NCBI RefSeq assembly: GCF_001590905.1
Contig: NZ_BCTT01000006.1
Span: 310,001 to 374,000, forward strand
Source of the DNA: Serratia grimesii NBRC 13537
GTDB lineage: Bacteria; Pseudomonadota; Gammaproteobacteria; Enterobacterales; Enterobacteriaceae
DNA length: 64,000 nt
Direction: 5' to 3'
This document shows positions 51,140 through 64,000 of the stretch, in pieces (position 1 is the stretch's first letter; every line of letters begins with the position of its first letter). The notes beneath the pieces were generated by a model. That model was given only the letters and a program-made list of their open reading frames with translations, ran no database searches and had not been told where the DNA came from. Both the position numbers and the translations under genes were made by a program.

Positions 51140-52162
51140 ATGACAGTTTTAGTCACCGGCGGTGCCGGATATATTGGATCTCACACCGTCCTGACCTTAC
51201 TGGAGCGTGGCGAAGATGTCGTTGTGCTGGATAACCTGTCGAACTCGTCAGAGGAATCATTGCATCGCGTCGAACAGTTGGTGGGTAAAGCCGCCACTTT
51301 CTATCAAGGTGATATCCTGGATGGAGAATGCTTACGTCGCATCTTTGATACCCATGGTATCTCTTCAGTGATCCATTTCGCTGGTTTGAAAGCCGTCGGT
51401 GAATCAACCCGCAAACCGTTGGAGTATTATCAAAACAACGTTGCCGGGACTTTGGTATTGCTGGATGAAATGCGACGAGCCGGTGTACATCAATTCATCT
51501 TCAGCTCTTCAGCGACGGTATATGGTGCGAACTCTCCGGTTCCTTATGTAGAAACCACGCCGATCGGCGGTACCACGAGTCCTTACGGCACGTCAAAGTT
51601 GATGGTAGAGCAAATTCTGCAGGATTTCGCTAAAGCGGAGCCGCAATTTTCCATTATCGCCTTGCGTTACTTCAATCCGGTAGGTGCGCACGAGTCTGGT
51701 CTGATTGGTGAAGATCCCAATGGCATTCCAAACAACTTGTTGCCTTATATCTCTCAGGTAGCGATTGGCAAGCTTGACAAACTGGGCATTTTTGGTGGGG
51801 ATTACCCAACGACAGATGGCACCGGGGAGCGTGATTACATCCACGTGATGGATCTGGCTGAGGGCCACTTGATGGCTATGGATTATCTGAAGAAAGTCGA
51901 GGGGTTTAAAGCTTACAACCTGGGAGCGGGGGTAGGGCACTCTGTATTGGCCATGGTGCATGCTTTTGAAAAGGCATCTGGCAAGCAAATACCTTATCAG
52001 ATATTACCGCGCCGTGATGGCGATCTACCTGCATTTTGGGCGGATGCGAATCTTGCTCGTCGAGAACTGGGATGGGAAGTTCGACGTGGTATTGATGAAA
52101 TGATGCGTGATACCTGGAACTGGCAAAAAAATAACCCACAGGGTTACCGCAGCAAGAACTAG
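51140..52162 (+). CDS. galE: UDP-glucose 4-epimerase GalE
   Basis: Interconverts UDP-glucose and UDP-galactose; supplies WbaP, the galactan transferases and Glf. It has 340 residues (E. coli 338). Rossmann loop GGAGYIGSH at residues 7-15, catalytic Ser in FSSSATVYG and the YxxxK pair in [11 protein letters not shown] (Tyr near 150). The ATG at 51140 has GAGGAG six bases upstream; two in-frame TTG codons just before are not needed. It is bounded by terminators on both sides. Confidence 0.96.
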   Translation: MTVLVTGGAGYIGSHTVLTLLERGEDVVVLDNLSNSSEESLHRVEQLVGKAATFYQGDILDGECLRRIFDTHGISSVIHFAGLKAVGESTRKPLEYYQNNVAGTLVLLDEMRRAGVHQFIFSSSATVYGANSPVPYVETTPIGGTTSPYGTSKLMVEQILQDFAKAEPQFSIIALRYFNPVGAHESGLIGEDPNGIPNNLLPYISQVAIGKLDKLGIFGGDYPTTDGTGERDYIHVMDLAEGHLMAMDYLKKVEGFKAYNLGAGVGHSVLAMVHAFEKASGKQIPYQILPRRDGDLPAFWADANLARRELGWEVRRGIDEMMRDTWNWQKNNPQGYRSKN

Positions 52163-52185
52163 CGGAAATCTAGGTTTAATTTTTA

Positions 52186-52213
52186 AAAGCCCATAATATA
52201 TGGGCTTTTTTTA
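52186..52213 (+). terminator. Terminator of galE
   Basis: Ten-base stem AAAGCCCATA/TATGGGCTTT with a three-base loop and seven T, 23 bases after the galE stop. Confidence 0.95.
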
Positions 52214-52647
52214 TTGCTTCTGGTGAGAGATTTCTATTGAGAGCGATTATTATGAATTAATAATCATTCTCAACAATTGGCGTTGTAGTAACATTGGTTA
52301 TTATAATCATGGTGTCTATGAAGGTGTAATGCACTCGAGACCGCATTTTGTTCACAGTGGGTCATTTGATTAATGTTTTATGCGAATGTAAAGTGGTTTT
52401 TTATTGTTAATTTTTAATGTGTTATCTATTTTTATGATGTCGCGCGTCTAACGGTTAGGCAGATAGCGTTTTGTCTATGTGGTGTTAATGTATTAACGCC
52501 CAACATCGGTGTATACTTCAGGCCGAAGAAAACTAATATCGTTTTGGCAGCGCGCTTAAGAGCAGCTAATGGCCATAAAACGTCATTATGATGATTTTTT
52601 GACGTGTTGCATTAATGAAACTGAAGTTGTTGGGAGTCCCCACAGAA
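52214..52647. other. Leader region of the second galU
   Basis: AT-rich spacer of 434 bases. It holds the Fur-like palindrome at 52237-52273; the remainder must contain the galU promoter, but I could not select a convincing -35/-10 pair. No small gene was credible. Confidence 0.55.
52237..52273. promoter_or_regulatory. Long palindrome resembling a Fur box
   Basis: Symmetric 37-base element: outer arms TTGAGA/TCTCAA, inner arms GATTATTA/TAATAATC, five-base centre TGAAT; only the two bases between the arms break symmetry. On the minus strand it reads TTGAGAATGATTATTAATT, which overlaps the Fur consensus GATAATGATAATCATTATC at about 13 of 19 positions. It lies 23 bases past the galE terminator and far upstream of galU. 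Binding by Fur is an inference. Confidence 0.5.
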
Positions 52648-53535
52648 ATGCTAAAAGCTGTCATTCCAGTCGCTGGTCTTGGTACCCGCATGTTACCGGC
52701 TACAAAGGCTATCCCTAAGGAAATGTTACCGGTTGTTGACAAACCCCTAATTCAATACATTGTGAATGAATGTGTCGCTGCAGGTATAAAAGAAATCATT
52801 CTTGTTACACATTCGTCAAAAAACGCTATTGAGAATCACTTTGACACGTCGTTTGAATTGGAAAGCATGCTGGAATCACGCGTTAAGCGCCAGTTGCTGG
52901 AAGAGGTGCAATCGATCTGTCCAAAAGGGGTCACGTTGATGCATGTGCGGCAGGGCCAATCCAAAGGGTTAGGCCATGCGATTCTCTGTGCTCGTCCACT
53001 GATTGGCGATGAGCCATTTGCTGTGCTGTTACCAGATGTTTTAATGGATGATGTCGCATGTGACCTGGCAAAAGATAATTTGGCTAGCATGATCGCTAGA
53101 TTTGGCGAGAATGGTCGTAGCCAGGTTATGGTCGAACCTGTGCCCGAAAAAGACGTATCTAAATATGGCGTAGTAGACTGCAGCGGCGATGCCGTTGCGC
53201 CGGGGCAGAGTGTGCCGATGCACGCGATTGTAGAGAAACCATCTCTTGATGAAGCTCCTTCGAACCTGGCTGTGGTTGGCCGCTACGTGTTGGCTGCAGA
53301 TATCTGGCCATTGCTTGAGAAAACACCTTATGGTGCAGGCGGGGAGATACAGTTAACGGACGCCATCGCAATGCTTATGGAACAACATCCTGTTGATGCT
53401 TTTGCCTTGGTTGGGCGTTCCCATGACTGTGGTGACAAACTGGGCTACATGAAGGCTTTCGTTGAGTATGGACTCCGTCATCCTACGCAGGGTAAGGACT
53501 TTGCAGCATGGCTGAAAGATCAACTTAAAGCTTGA
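52648..53535 (+). CDS. galU: UTP-glucose-1-phosphate uridylyltransferase GalU (second copy)
   Basis: Second GalU-type enzyme, 295 residues from this ATG. It keeps the active loop [19 protein letters not shown], the [12 protein letters not shown] segment and [15 protein letters not shown]. At protein level it is very like the copy at 23.4 kb, but synonymous positions differ widely, so the duplication is not recent. The ATG at 52648 is preferred (GGGAG upstream, family start [10 protein letters not shown]); an ATG 11 codons earlier lacks a ribosome site. It lies just before JUMPstart 3 and the galactan operon, as galF does in many O-antigen loci. Confidence 0.93.
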   Translation: MLKAVIPVAGLGTRMLPATKAIPKEMLPVVDKPLIQYIVNECVAAGIKEIILVTHSSKNAIENHFDTSFELESMLESRVKRQLLEEVQSICPKGVTLMHVRQGQSKGLGHAILCARPLIGDEPFAVLLPDVLMDDVACDLAKDNLASMIARFGENGRSQVMVEPVPEKDVSKYGVVDCSGDAVAPGQSVPMHAIVEKPSLDEAPSNLAVVGRYVLAADIWPLLEKTPYGAGGEIQLTDAIAMLMEQHPVDAFALVGRSHDCGDKLGYMKAFVEYGLRHPTQGKDFAAWLKDQLKA

Positions 53536-53882
53536 ACTAACGCTGGTTGATGAATCCAGCCGATTCCTAAAGTAAAATGAAACGGCTGGATGTAACGTTC
53601 TAAGAGTGTCCATGGGCAAGATACCGTTGTCATGGGCACTTTTAAGATATGAATTTTTATTATTGCATTAAAATCAAACCATTATGATGAGAGTGCTCTG
53701 GTTGCCATAATGCCAGGGGCGGTAGCGTGGTTTAAAAACGCTTAAAATTCATCCTGAAGTTCGCTCTGTCGGATCTGCGACTTGGCTTGGAAGTGTTACT
53801 AATTATTATCGATACCAGTTGAAGTTGAAATAGCATTAGATTTCAATTGTTAGGGAACTTTAATCTTAAATCGAGTTTTTAT
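53536..53882. other. Leader region of the galactan operon
   Basis: Spacer of 347 bases. Hairpin ATCCAGCCG/CGGCTGGAT (53554-53591, 20-base loop, no T-run) may end galU. JUMPstart 3 follows at 53692-53729, then an AT-rich stretch leading to wzm. Confidence 0.6.
53692..53729 (+). promoter_or_regulatory. JUMPstart/ops element 3 (galactan operon)
   Basis: Reads AGTGCTCTGGTTGCCATAAT then GCCAGG and the ops core GGCGGTAGCGTG at 53718-53729, identical to the core of element 1. It lies about 150 bases upstream of wzm. Confidence 0.93.
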
Positions 53883-54650
53883 ATGAAGTATAGTCTAGGT
53901 TATCTCTGGGATTTGGCTGCGGTCATTACAGAGAAAGAATTAAAAGTTAGATATAAAAGCAGTTTCTTTGGTTATTTGTGGTCAATTGCTAACCCATTGC
54001 TTTTTGCGATGATCTACTACTTCATTTTTAAGTTGGTCATGCGGGTTCAAATACCAAATTATACCATATTTATTATTACCGGGCTTTTCCCGTGGCAATG
54101 GTTTGCGAGTTCTACAACAAATTCACTATTCTCTTTTATCGCGAATGCCCAAATTATCAAGAAAACCGTTTTCCCACGCTCTGTCATTCCATTTAGCAAT
54201 GTATTAATGGAGTGTTTGCATTTTTTATGTACTATTCCAGTCATAATCGTTTTTCTTTACATATACGACATGCGGCCTTCTATTGACTGGTTGTGGGGGA
54301 TTCCTCTTATTGGCATAGCGCAAATGTTGATGACATTTGGCATCGCGATGATGTTGTCGACATTGAATCTGTTCTTCCGCGATTTGGAACGATTCATTAC
54401 ATTGGGTATTATGCTAATGTTTTACTGCACGCCTATTCTCTATTCCGGTGATATGATTCCAAAAGAATACCATTTTTTGATTGATTACAATCCGCTGGCC
54501 AATATGATTCTCAGTTGGCGCGATCTCTTTATGAATGGTGTTCTTGACTATCATCAGATCGGCATGCTCTATGGATATGCGCTGTTGTTCATCATCATTG
54601 GCGTTAGCATTTTCAATAAGTTGAAATACAGATTTGCAGAGATATTATAA
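53883..54650 (+). CDS. wzm: O-antigen ABC transporter permease Wzm
   Basis: Inner-membrane permease that exports the completed undecaprenyl-linked O-polysaccharide to the periplasm with Wzt. It has 255 residues from this ATG, with six membrane segments and the ABC-2 family start EKELKVRYKSSFFGYLWSI. An upstream TTG (53847) would add 12 residues; neither start has a strong ribosome site, and the ATG gives the usual family N terminus. Its stop overlaps the wzt ATG by one base. Confidence 0.93.
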   Translation: MKYSLGYLWDLAAVITEKELKVRYKSSFFGYLWSIANPLLFAMIYYFIFKLVMRVQIPNYTIFIITGLFPWQWFASSTTNSLFSFIANAQIIKKTVFPRSVIPFSNVLMECLHFLCTIPVIIVFLYIYDMRPSIDWLWGIPLIGIAQMLMTFGIAMMLSTLNLFFRDLERFITLGIMLMFYCTPILYSGDMIPKEYHFLIDYNPLANMILSWRDLFMNGVLDYHQIGMLYGYALLFIIIGVSIFNKLKYRFAEIL

Positions 54651-55390
54651 TGAGCGTAGCTATAGAGTTTAAGAATGTTACTAAGCGCTATCCGTTATAC
54701 CATCATATTGGCTCTGGCATTAAGGAACTGATTTTTAATCCGCGTCGTGCGTTAAGTTTGCTAAGTGGTCGTAGTTATTTGGCTATTGAAGACATCAGTT
54801 TCCAGGTGCAAAAAGGGGAGTCGGTCGCACTGATTGGTCGAAACGGGGCGGGGAAAAGTACCTCACTCGGACTGGTTGCCGGAGTGATGAAGCCTTCATC
54901 CGGCACAGTTAGTGTGGTTGGTCGTGTTGCATCAATGTTAGAGCTAGGGGGAGGATTTCATCCTGAGCTCACTGGGCGTGAGAATATTCGGCTTAACGCT
55001 ACGCTGTTGGGTTTACGTCGCAAAGAGTTAAAACAGCGCCTGGATAAAATCATCGAGTTTTCAGAGTTGGGTGAGTTTATCGATGAGCCCATTCGCGTAT
55101 ATTCCAGCGGCATGCTAGCGAAACTTGGATTTTCTGTTATCACACAGGTCGACCCGGATATTTTAATTATCGATGAGGTTTTGGCTGTCGGTGACATTTC
55201 ATTTCAGCGTAAATGTATTGATACCATCAACGAATTTAAGAAGAAGGGTGTGACAATTCTATTTGTTAGCCATAACCTTTCAGACGTTGAAAAAATTTGT
55301 GATAAGGTCATTTGGATTGAAAACCATAAAATGAAGGATATGGGGGAGGCCCATTCTATTATCTCTCAATACAGGGAAGCAATGTCCTGA
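54650..55390 (+). CDS. wzt: O-antigen ABC transporter ATPase Wzt (short form)
   Basis: ATPase driving Wzm. It has 246 residues: Walker A GRNGAGKST near residues 64-72, a signature region around YSSGMLAKLGFS near residue 150, and Walker B ILIIDEVLAVGD. It lacks the C-terminal carbohydrate-binding domain found in Wzt of the O8/O9a type. This is the form in galactan I systems, where no chain-end modification has to be recognised before export. TAATG overlap with wzm couples their translation. Confidence 0.95.
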   Translation: MSVAIEFKNVTKRYPLYHHIGSGIKELIFNPRRALSLLSGRSYLAIEDISFQVQKGESVALIGRNGAGKSTSLGLVAGVMKPSSGTVSVVGRVASMLELGGGFHPELTGRENIRLNATLLGLRRKELKQRLDKIIEFSELGEFIDEPIRVYSSGMLAKLGFSVITQVDPDILIIDEVLAVGDISFQRKCIDTINEFKKKGVTILFVSHNLSDVEKICDKVIWIENHKMKDMGEAHSIISQYREAMS

Positions 55391-55421
55391 TTTTTATGAT
55401 TTTAATCACTAGGTAATCCGA

Positions 55422-59372
<3,951 letters not shown>

Positions 59373-59386
59373 CCGGTAAGAGTTAA

Positions 59387-60532
59387 ATGAAAAAGATTTG
59401 TTATTTTATCAACTCAGATTGGTACTTTGAACTTCACTGGGTTGAGAGAGCACTGGCAGCCAAAGCTGCTGGCTATGAAATTCATGTTGTCAGTCATTTT
59501 GTGGGGGGCGACATTCAGCAAAAGCTGACCGAAAAAGGTTTCATTTGTCATGACTCTTCTATCTCGGAGCAGTCTATTAACCCGATCAACTTCTTTAGTT
59601 CGTTGGTCAGGGTATGGCAATTACTCAAGAGAATTAACCCGGATGTTTTACATTGCATCACCATCAAGCCTTGCCTGATGGGGGGGTTTTTTGCCCGCTT
59701 TTATAACAAGCCTATCATTCTCGGGTTCGTTGGATTGGGGCGCGTGTTTATGGAAGATAAGTTGTCGATGAACGTCATTCGTTTCCTGACATTGCGTTCC
59801 TATAACCATATTTTCAAGAATGAGAAATGCCTGCTTGCCTTTGAGCATGAGCATGATCGCGATCGGCTCACCACACTGACGAAAGCAAAAAAAAGCCAAA
59901 CGGTTGTGATCGATGGTGCAGGGATAGATCCGCATATTTATCATTATTCACTTGAAGTCAACCGTGAAAAACCGGTTGTGTTATTCGCAAGCCGCTTGCT
60001 GTGGAGCAAAGGGTTGGGCGATCTGGTTGAGGTGAAAAAACGCCTGGCTCTTAAAGGCGTTGATTTTGTACTTAATGTGGCAGGGATCTCGATCGTTGAC
60101 GATCCTGACGCGATACCCCTATCTAAGATTGAAGAGTGGCACCGGCAGGGGTTAATAAATTGGCTTGGTCGCTGCAGTGATGTTTACAGCCTGATTAAGG
60201 CATCTAACGTTGTCGCGCTGCCTTCCACTTATTCTGAAGGTATTCCGCGTATCTTGCTGGAAGCTTCATCAGTTGGTCGTGCTTGCATTGCCTACGATGT
60301 TGGTGGTTGCCAGAGTCTGATCATCGATGAGTACACCGGTAGTTTGGTCGAGAAACGTAATATCAATCTTTTAGCAGAAAAGTTAGAGAAGTTGCTCACC
60401 AGTCCCAACAAACGTGTAGAAATGGGCGTTCGCAGCCGCGAGCGTATTGAGAGTAAGTTCGCATCATCTTTGGTGATTGATGACACTTTAAAACTCTATC
60501 GACGCGCGATTGCTACTGGAAGTTATTCATAA
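59387..60532 (+). CDS. wbbO: Galactosyltransferase WbbO (family 4)
   Basis: GT-B glycosyltransferase of family 4, 381 residues. In Klebsiella WbbO starts the galactan by adding Galp and Galf to the undecaprenyl-linked GlcNAc primer. N-terminal ICYFINSDWYFELHWVERALAA, VLHCITIKPCLMGGFFARF, and C-terminal ASRLLWSKGLGDLVEV and PSTYSEGIPRILLEASSVGRA with the E-x7-E motif. The primer enzyme WecA is not in the window. Position after wbbN matches the Klebsiella order. Confidence 0.9.
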   Translation: MKKICYFINSDWYFELHWVERALAAKAAGYEIHVVSHFVGGDIQQKLTEKGFICHDSSISEQSINPINFFSSLVRVWQLLKRINPDVLHCITIKPCLMGGFFARFYNKPIILGFVGLGRVFMEDKLSMNVIRFLTLRSYNHIFKNEKCLLAFEHEHDRDRLTTLTKAKKSQTVVIDGAGIDPHIYHYSLEVNREKPVVLFASRLLWSKGLGDLVEVKKRLALKGVDFVLNVAGISIVDDPDAIPLSKIEEWHRQGLINWLGRCSDVYSLIKASNVVALPSTYSEGIPRILLEASSVGRACIAYDVGGCQSLIIDEYTGSLVEKRNINLLAEKLEKLLTSPNKRVEMGVRSRERIESKFASSLVIDDTLKLYRRAIATGSYS

Positions 60533-60545
60533 CAGGAGCATTATT

Positions 60546-61736
60546 TTGGCTTTTTTCGAGAAGTTATGGACGAAAAAGCACAATAAAGACATTCAGAACT
60601 CGTCTATTCCAAATAAAATTTTTTATTTAGTTTCTGCTTCAGGCATGCCAAATTTTGGTGATGATATGCTGACACGATATTGGGTAAATGAATTACAACG
60701 AAAGTTTCCTGGTTGTACTCTTTATCTGGATGCGGTTGACGCGGTCGTTGCAGCAGAACTCTTTCCCTCTGTGAAGTGTGTAGATTATCTCTGGCGTTTG
60801 GCTCAGGCATTGGGAGATGAAGGCTCAGTCGCTGGGAAATTCGCCGATCCTCACACCTTGCCGTTACGTGAACGCTTAATGTCAGGGGTGTTCGCCTCTG
60901 CACAAAGTATTCATTTACTAGGAGGGGGGTATATCAATGAGCTTTGGGGTGCCAACGCGCGTTTAATCGAATTGGCTGCTTATTTCGCCAAAAATCATCA
61001 ACTTTCTTGTTATGCAACGGGATTGGGACTTCAACCACTTTCGCCCGAAAATGCCGCAAAGCTTGCGCCGTTTATTCGTCAGTTTGAGCATTTTGATGTA
61101 AGGGATTTGGCCAGTTATGAAGTTTTGGCCCACTTTGAGCTTCCTGCATTGGTTTTTACTGGTGATGATTACTTTGCATTCCCTTATTGCCCTGCAGGAC
61201 GTATCGTGGAACGTGAACACTATACTCTGCACATGTGTGTTCACACTGAACTATTCGAAGACAGCGGCCTGACTGAGAGACTGTTGTCGTTATTGCAACA
61301 GGTAATCACAAAATTTAGTCAAGAGCATCCTTCTTCCGAAATCAAATTTTATGAATTCCGTCCCGGCTCAGATGGTGTGTTCTTTCACCAAGTACGAGAG
61401 CGATTTCCACAGGTTGACTTCGTGCATTTTGAACGAGTTTGGCAAGAGGGACTGGTATTCGCCGCCCATGATTTTTGCGTCAGTTCCCGCTTCCACTTTC
61501 AGGTGATTGCTGCCAGTCTCGGCGTAGGTGGGATAGCACTGTCTTGGTCAGATTATTATGATAATAAATTTTCAAGTTTGCGAGTAATCTCTGATTGGCC
61601 GATGGCCAGGCCGGATATCTCCCTAGAGGCGCTGCTTCTTTTACTCTCAACGAAAACTGACTGCGATCGCCGGGAAGGCAGGGAGTTTATTCGTAAGGCT
61701 AAACAGAAATTATTGTCTCAACTGTATAATTTCTGA
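60546..61736 (+). CDS. Polysaccharide pyruvyltransferase family protein
   Basis: Probably adds a pyruvate ketal to a sugar of the galactan; the family can also include glycosyltransferase-like members, so the chemistry is inferred. It has 396 residues. Family features: SGMPNFGDDMLTRYWVNEL near the N terminus, LLGGGYINELWG, DVRDLASYEVL and SSRFHFQVIAASLGV near the C terminus. Start is TTG with AGGAG eight bases upstream, 13 bases after the wbbO stop; an alternative upstream TTG would overlap wbbO. It is the last gene of the galactan operon and is not part of the six-gene Klebsiella set. Confidence 0.85.
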   Translation: MAFFEKLWTKKHNKDIQNSSIPNKIFYLVSASGMPNFGDDMLTRYWVNELQRKFPGCTLYLDAVDAVVAAELFPSVKCVDYLWRLAQALGDEGSVAGKFADPHTLPLRERLMSGVFASAQSIHLLGGGYINELWGANARLIELAAYFAKNHQLSCYATGLGLQPLSPENAAKLAPFIRQFEHFDVRDLASYEVLAHFELPALVFTGDDYFAFPYCPAGRIVEREHYTLHMCVHTELFEDSGLTERLLSLLQQVITKFSQEHPSSEIKFYEFRPGSDGVFFHQVRERFPQVDFVHFERVWQEGLVFAAHDFCVSSRFHFQVIAASLGVGGIALSWSDYYDNKFSSLRVISDWPMARPDISLEALLLLLSTKTDCDRREGREFIRKAKQKLLSQLYNF

Positions 61737-61873
61737 CAAGTTGCAACCCGTAGCAAAGCCTATCGCACCAATCACTACCCACGCGGTTCAATCCTGAGTT
61801 AACATGTGTGCCACATCACAAAACCTGTTGGCCAAAGTTGCTAGCAGGGTCATCCTCAGACAGGAGTTCCTCA

Positions 61874-63280
61874 ATGTCCAAGCAACAAATCGGCGTTGTC
61901 GGCATGGCGGTAATGGGCCGCAATCTGGCACTGAATATCGAAAGCCGTGGTTATACCGTTTCGATCTTTAACCGCTCAGGCGATAAAACGGATGAAGTTA
62001 TTGCTGAAAACCCAGGCAAAAACCTGGTACCGCACTATACCGTCGAAGAATTTGTTGAATCGCTGGAAAAACCACGCCGCATTTTGCTGATGGTAAAAGC
62101 GGGTGAAGCGACAGACAAAACCATTGCTTCTCTGACTCCACATCTGGATAAAGGTGACATTCTGATTGATGGTGGTAACACCTACTATCAGGACACTATT
62201 CGTCGTAATCGTGAACTGTCTGATCAAGGTTTCAACTTCATCGGTACCGGCGTGTCCGGTGGTGAGGAGGGCGCACTGAAAGGTCCTTCAATCATGCCTG
62301 GTGGCCAAAAGGAAGCTTACGAGCTGGTGGCGCCAATCTTGAAGAAAATCGCCGCGGTAGCTGAAGGCGAACCTTGTGTGGCCTATATCGGCTCTGATGG
62401 CGCCGGTCACTATGTGAAGATGGTACACAACGGTATTGAGTATGGCGATATGCAGCTGATCGCTGAAGCTTACTCCTTGTTGAAGCAAGCGTTGAACTTG
62501 AGCAATGAGCAGTTGGCAGAAACCTTTGCCGAATGGAATAAAGGCGAGCTGAACAGTTACTTAATCGATATTACCAAAGATATCTTCACCAAAAAAGATG
62601 AAGAAGGTAAGTATCTGGTCGATGTGATCCTGGATGAGGCTGCGAACAAAGGCACCGGTAAATGGACCAGCCAGAGCTCTCTGGATTTGGGCGAGCCGCT
62701 GTCGTTGATCACCGAGTCAGTGTTCGCGCGCTATCTGTCTTCACTGAAAGAGCAGCGTGTTGCGGCATCTAAAGTGTTGACTGGCCCTAAAGCGACGCCA
62801 GTAAGCGGCAACAAAGCGGAATTTATTGAGAAAGTGCGTCGTGCACTGTACTTGGGCAAAATCGTTTCTTATGCACAGGGCTTCTCTCAGTTGAAAGCGG
62901 CTTCCAAAGAAAACAACTGGGATCTGCATTACGGTGAGATTGCCAAGATTTTCCGTGCTGGTTGCATTATTCGCGCCCAGTTCCTGCAGAAAATCACGGA
63001 TGCTTATGCTCAGGATGCGGATATTGCCAACCTGCTGCTGGCACCATACTTCAAGCAAATTGCCGACGAATATCAACAAGCTTTGCGTGATGTGGTGTCT
63101 TACGCAGTGCAAAACGGCATCCCTACGCCTACGTTCTCTGCGGCTATCGCGTACTACGACAGCTACCGTTCAGCGGTCCTGCCAGCCAACTTGATCCAGG
63201 CGCAGCGTGACTATTTCGGTGCGCATACGTACAAACGCATCGACAAAGAAGGCGTGTTCCATACCGAATGGATGGAGTAA
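61874..63280 (+). CDS. gnd: 6-phosphogluconate dehydrogenase Gnd
   Basis: Oxidatively decarboxylates 6-phosphogluconate to ribulose-5-phosphate with NADP+ in the pentose phosphate pathway. It has 468 residues, the E. coli length. Rossmann loop [13 protein letters not shown] (about 9-21), substrate site GVSGGEEGA (about 128-136) and [10 protein letters not shown] are present. The ATG at 61874 has AGGAG seven bases upstream; the longer open frame upstream is not translated in the family. gnd is the classic right border of enterobacterial O-antigen loci. Confidence 0.98.
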   Translation: MSKQQIGVVGMAVMGRNLALNIESRGYTVSIFNRSGDKTDEVIAENPGKNLVPHYTVEEFVESLEKPRRILLMVKAGEATDKTIASLTPHLDKGDILIDGGNTYYQDTIRRNRELSDQGFNFIGTGVSGGEEGALKGPSIMPGGQKEAYELVAPILKKIAAVAEGEPCVAYIGSDGAGHYVKMVHNGIEYGDMQLIAEAYSLLKQALNLSNEQLAETFAEWNKGELNSYLIDITKDIFTKKDEEGKYLVDVILDEAANKGTGKWTSQSSLDLGEPLSLITESVFARYLSSLKEQRVAASKVLTGPKATPVSGNKAEFIEKVRRALYLGKIVSYAQGFSQLKAASKENNWDLHYGEIAKIFRAGCIIRAQFLQKITDAYAQDADIANLLLAPYFKQIADEYQQALRDVVSYAVQNGIPTPTFSAAIAYYDSYRSAVLPANLIQAQRDYFGAHTYKRIDKEGVFHTEWME

Positions 63281-63307
63281 TTTTAATCTCTGCTCGTTGA
63301 ACGATAA

Positions 63308-63339
63308 AAAAACCGCCTAGCTGATGCTCGGCGGTTTTT
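63308..63339. terminator. Bidirectional terminator after gnd
   Basis: Stem AAACCGCC/GGCGGTTT with an inner AGC/GCT pairing, A-run on the left and T-run on the right, between the convergent gnd and the next gene. Confidence 0.9.
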
Positions 63340-63355
63340 CTCGTATTACTTATTG

Positions 63356-64000
63356 TCACTTAATGAAATAAGTATTCGGATAATAGTTTATAAGTGAATG
63401 CTCATAAACAGATTCATTCTTATAATATGAGTTGGGATAGAAGTTTACTTCCATACCTAATAGTGAGCCTAAAATTGCCACATGTAGCCTATCGGTATCT
63501 ACAGCTCGGTATTCTTGTAAAAAACTGATAAGCGAACGCGTTGAGTTCCTCGCTAGATCAACGTTATCCCAATAATCTCCATTCCATGTCAGAGAAATGT
63601 CGTGATTATTTTCGTACTGTTGCTTGGTCAATGATTCTGAGTCGGTACGGTAGCAAGAAGCCTTGCTTTTAGTAGGTCTGACGTTATTGATATATTTCCC
63701 TTTATCCAGATAAAAGGCCATATCTTGCGTCAGGATAACAGACTCTCCTGGAATATATCCCAGTTTCAATAAACGATCGTAAGAGGTTTTTTCACGACAA
63801 CATACAAAAAGGTGTTTTATATTTTCTTTAAAGAAATCCGTATAGCCGAAAACTGTTGAAGGAAATATAATTACTTTTGCGAATTTTTCTAGGTTGTTTT
63901 TGATAAAATCACGCCCTTCGGCGTAATAACCCTCGATCAAATTCCCACCACCGCCAAACAGAAGCACGTCTCTTTCTGGTGTATAGACTTCTGAAACACT
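63356..64000 (-). CDS. Second pyruvyltransferase-family protein (5' truncated)
   Basis: C-terminal part of a protein whose frame stays open to the window edge, 214 residues visible. LLFGGGGNLIEGYY is the glycine-rich motif of the polysaccharide pyruvyltransferase family, followed by VIIFPSTVFGY, ILTQDMAFYL and AILGSLLGMEVNFYPNSYYKN-type sequence near the end, where the family has its SxRxH-like region (here a DRLHVAILGS stretch). AT-rich, like acquired polysaccharide genes. It suggests that surface-polysaccharide genes continue beyond gnd on the other strand. Confidence 0.75.
   Translation of the reverse strand, partial: SVSEVYTPERDVLLFGGGGNLIEGYYAEGRDFIKNNLEKFAKVIIFPSTVFGYTDFFKENIKHLFVCCREKTSYDRLLKLGYIPGESVILTQDMAFYLDKGKYINNVRPTKSKASCYRTDSESLTKQQYENNHDISLTWNGDYWDNVDLARNSTRSLISFLQEYRAVDTDRLHVAILGSLLGMEVNFYPNSYYKNESVYEHSLINYYPNTYFIK

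Overview
The window is chromosomal DNA of an enterobacterium, most likely Serratia. Housekeeping genes closely match Escherichia coli proteins in sequence and length (MglA/C, SanA, MaeA, Cdd, YohJ/K, MetG, Mrp, Udk, Dcd, AsmA, DcuC, YegH, Gnd). The slaA-lipB-lipC-lipD block, an S-layer-type protein next to its own type I exporter, is the arrangement I know from Serratia marcescens. Species was not resolved. All family calls come from recalled family features and sequences, not from database searches.

Layout. 1-22.7 kb is mostly core: the end of the mgl galactose ABC operon, then sanA, maeA, cdd, yohK and yohJ, an MFS exporter, an orphan sugar-binding protein and metG on the minus strand; mrp, a PAP2 phosphatase, udk-dcd-asmA, an AT-rich Tat-exported beta-helix protein, dcuC with an FNR-type promoter, and yegH.

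23.3-63.3 kb is a composite cell-surface locus lying between galU/galF and gnd. It holds: (a) a Wzx/Wzy capsule cluster (galU, galF, two glycosyltransferases, wza-wzb-wzc, two glycosyltransferases, wbaP, wzy, wzx); (b) slaA-lipBCD, an S-layer-type protein and its exporter; (c) an acyltransferase, then manC-manB and galE; (d) a second galU; (e) an ABC-transporter-dependent O-antigen operon with the gene content and order of D-galactan I clusters (wzm-wzt-wbbM-glf-wbbN-wbbO), extended by a pyruvyltransferase-family gene; and (f) gnd. Past gnd lies the 3' part of a second pyruvyltransferase-family gene on the minus strand.

How they work together. GalU, GalE, Glf, ManC and ManB supply UDP-Glc, UDP-Gal, UDP-Galf and GDP-Man. 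WbaP starts capsule repeat units, Wzx flips them, Wzy polymerises them and Wza/Wzb/Wzc export and regulate. WbbM/N/O build the galactan, which Wzm/Wzt exports. LipBCD would secrete SlaA onto the same surface. Three JUMPstart/ops elements (about 23.3, 46.4 and 53.7 kb) lie upstream of the capsule genes, the acyltransferase and the galactan operon, so RfaH-type antitermination probably coordinates the three polysaccharide blocks but not slaA-lip.

No tRNA, rRNA, CRISPR array, insertion sequence or prophage was recognised. The most interesting features are the nesting of a type I-secreted S-layer system between capsule and O-antigen modules, the triplicated JUMPstart and GalU/GalF genes, the Tat beta-helix protein, and several regulatory sites read directly from the DNA.
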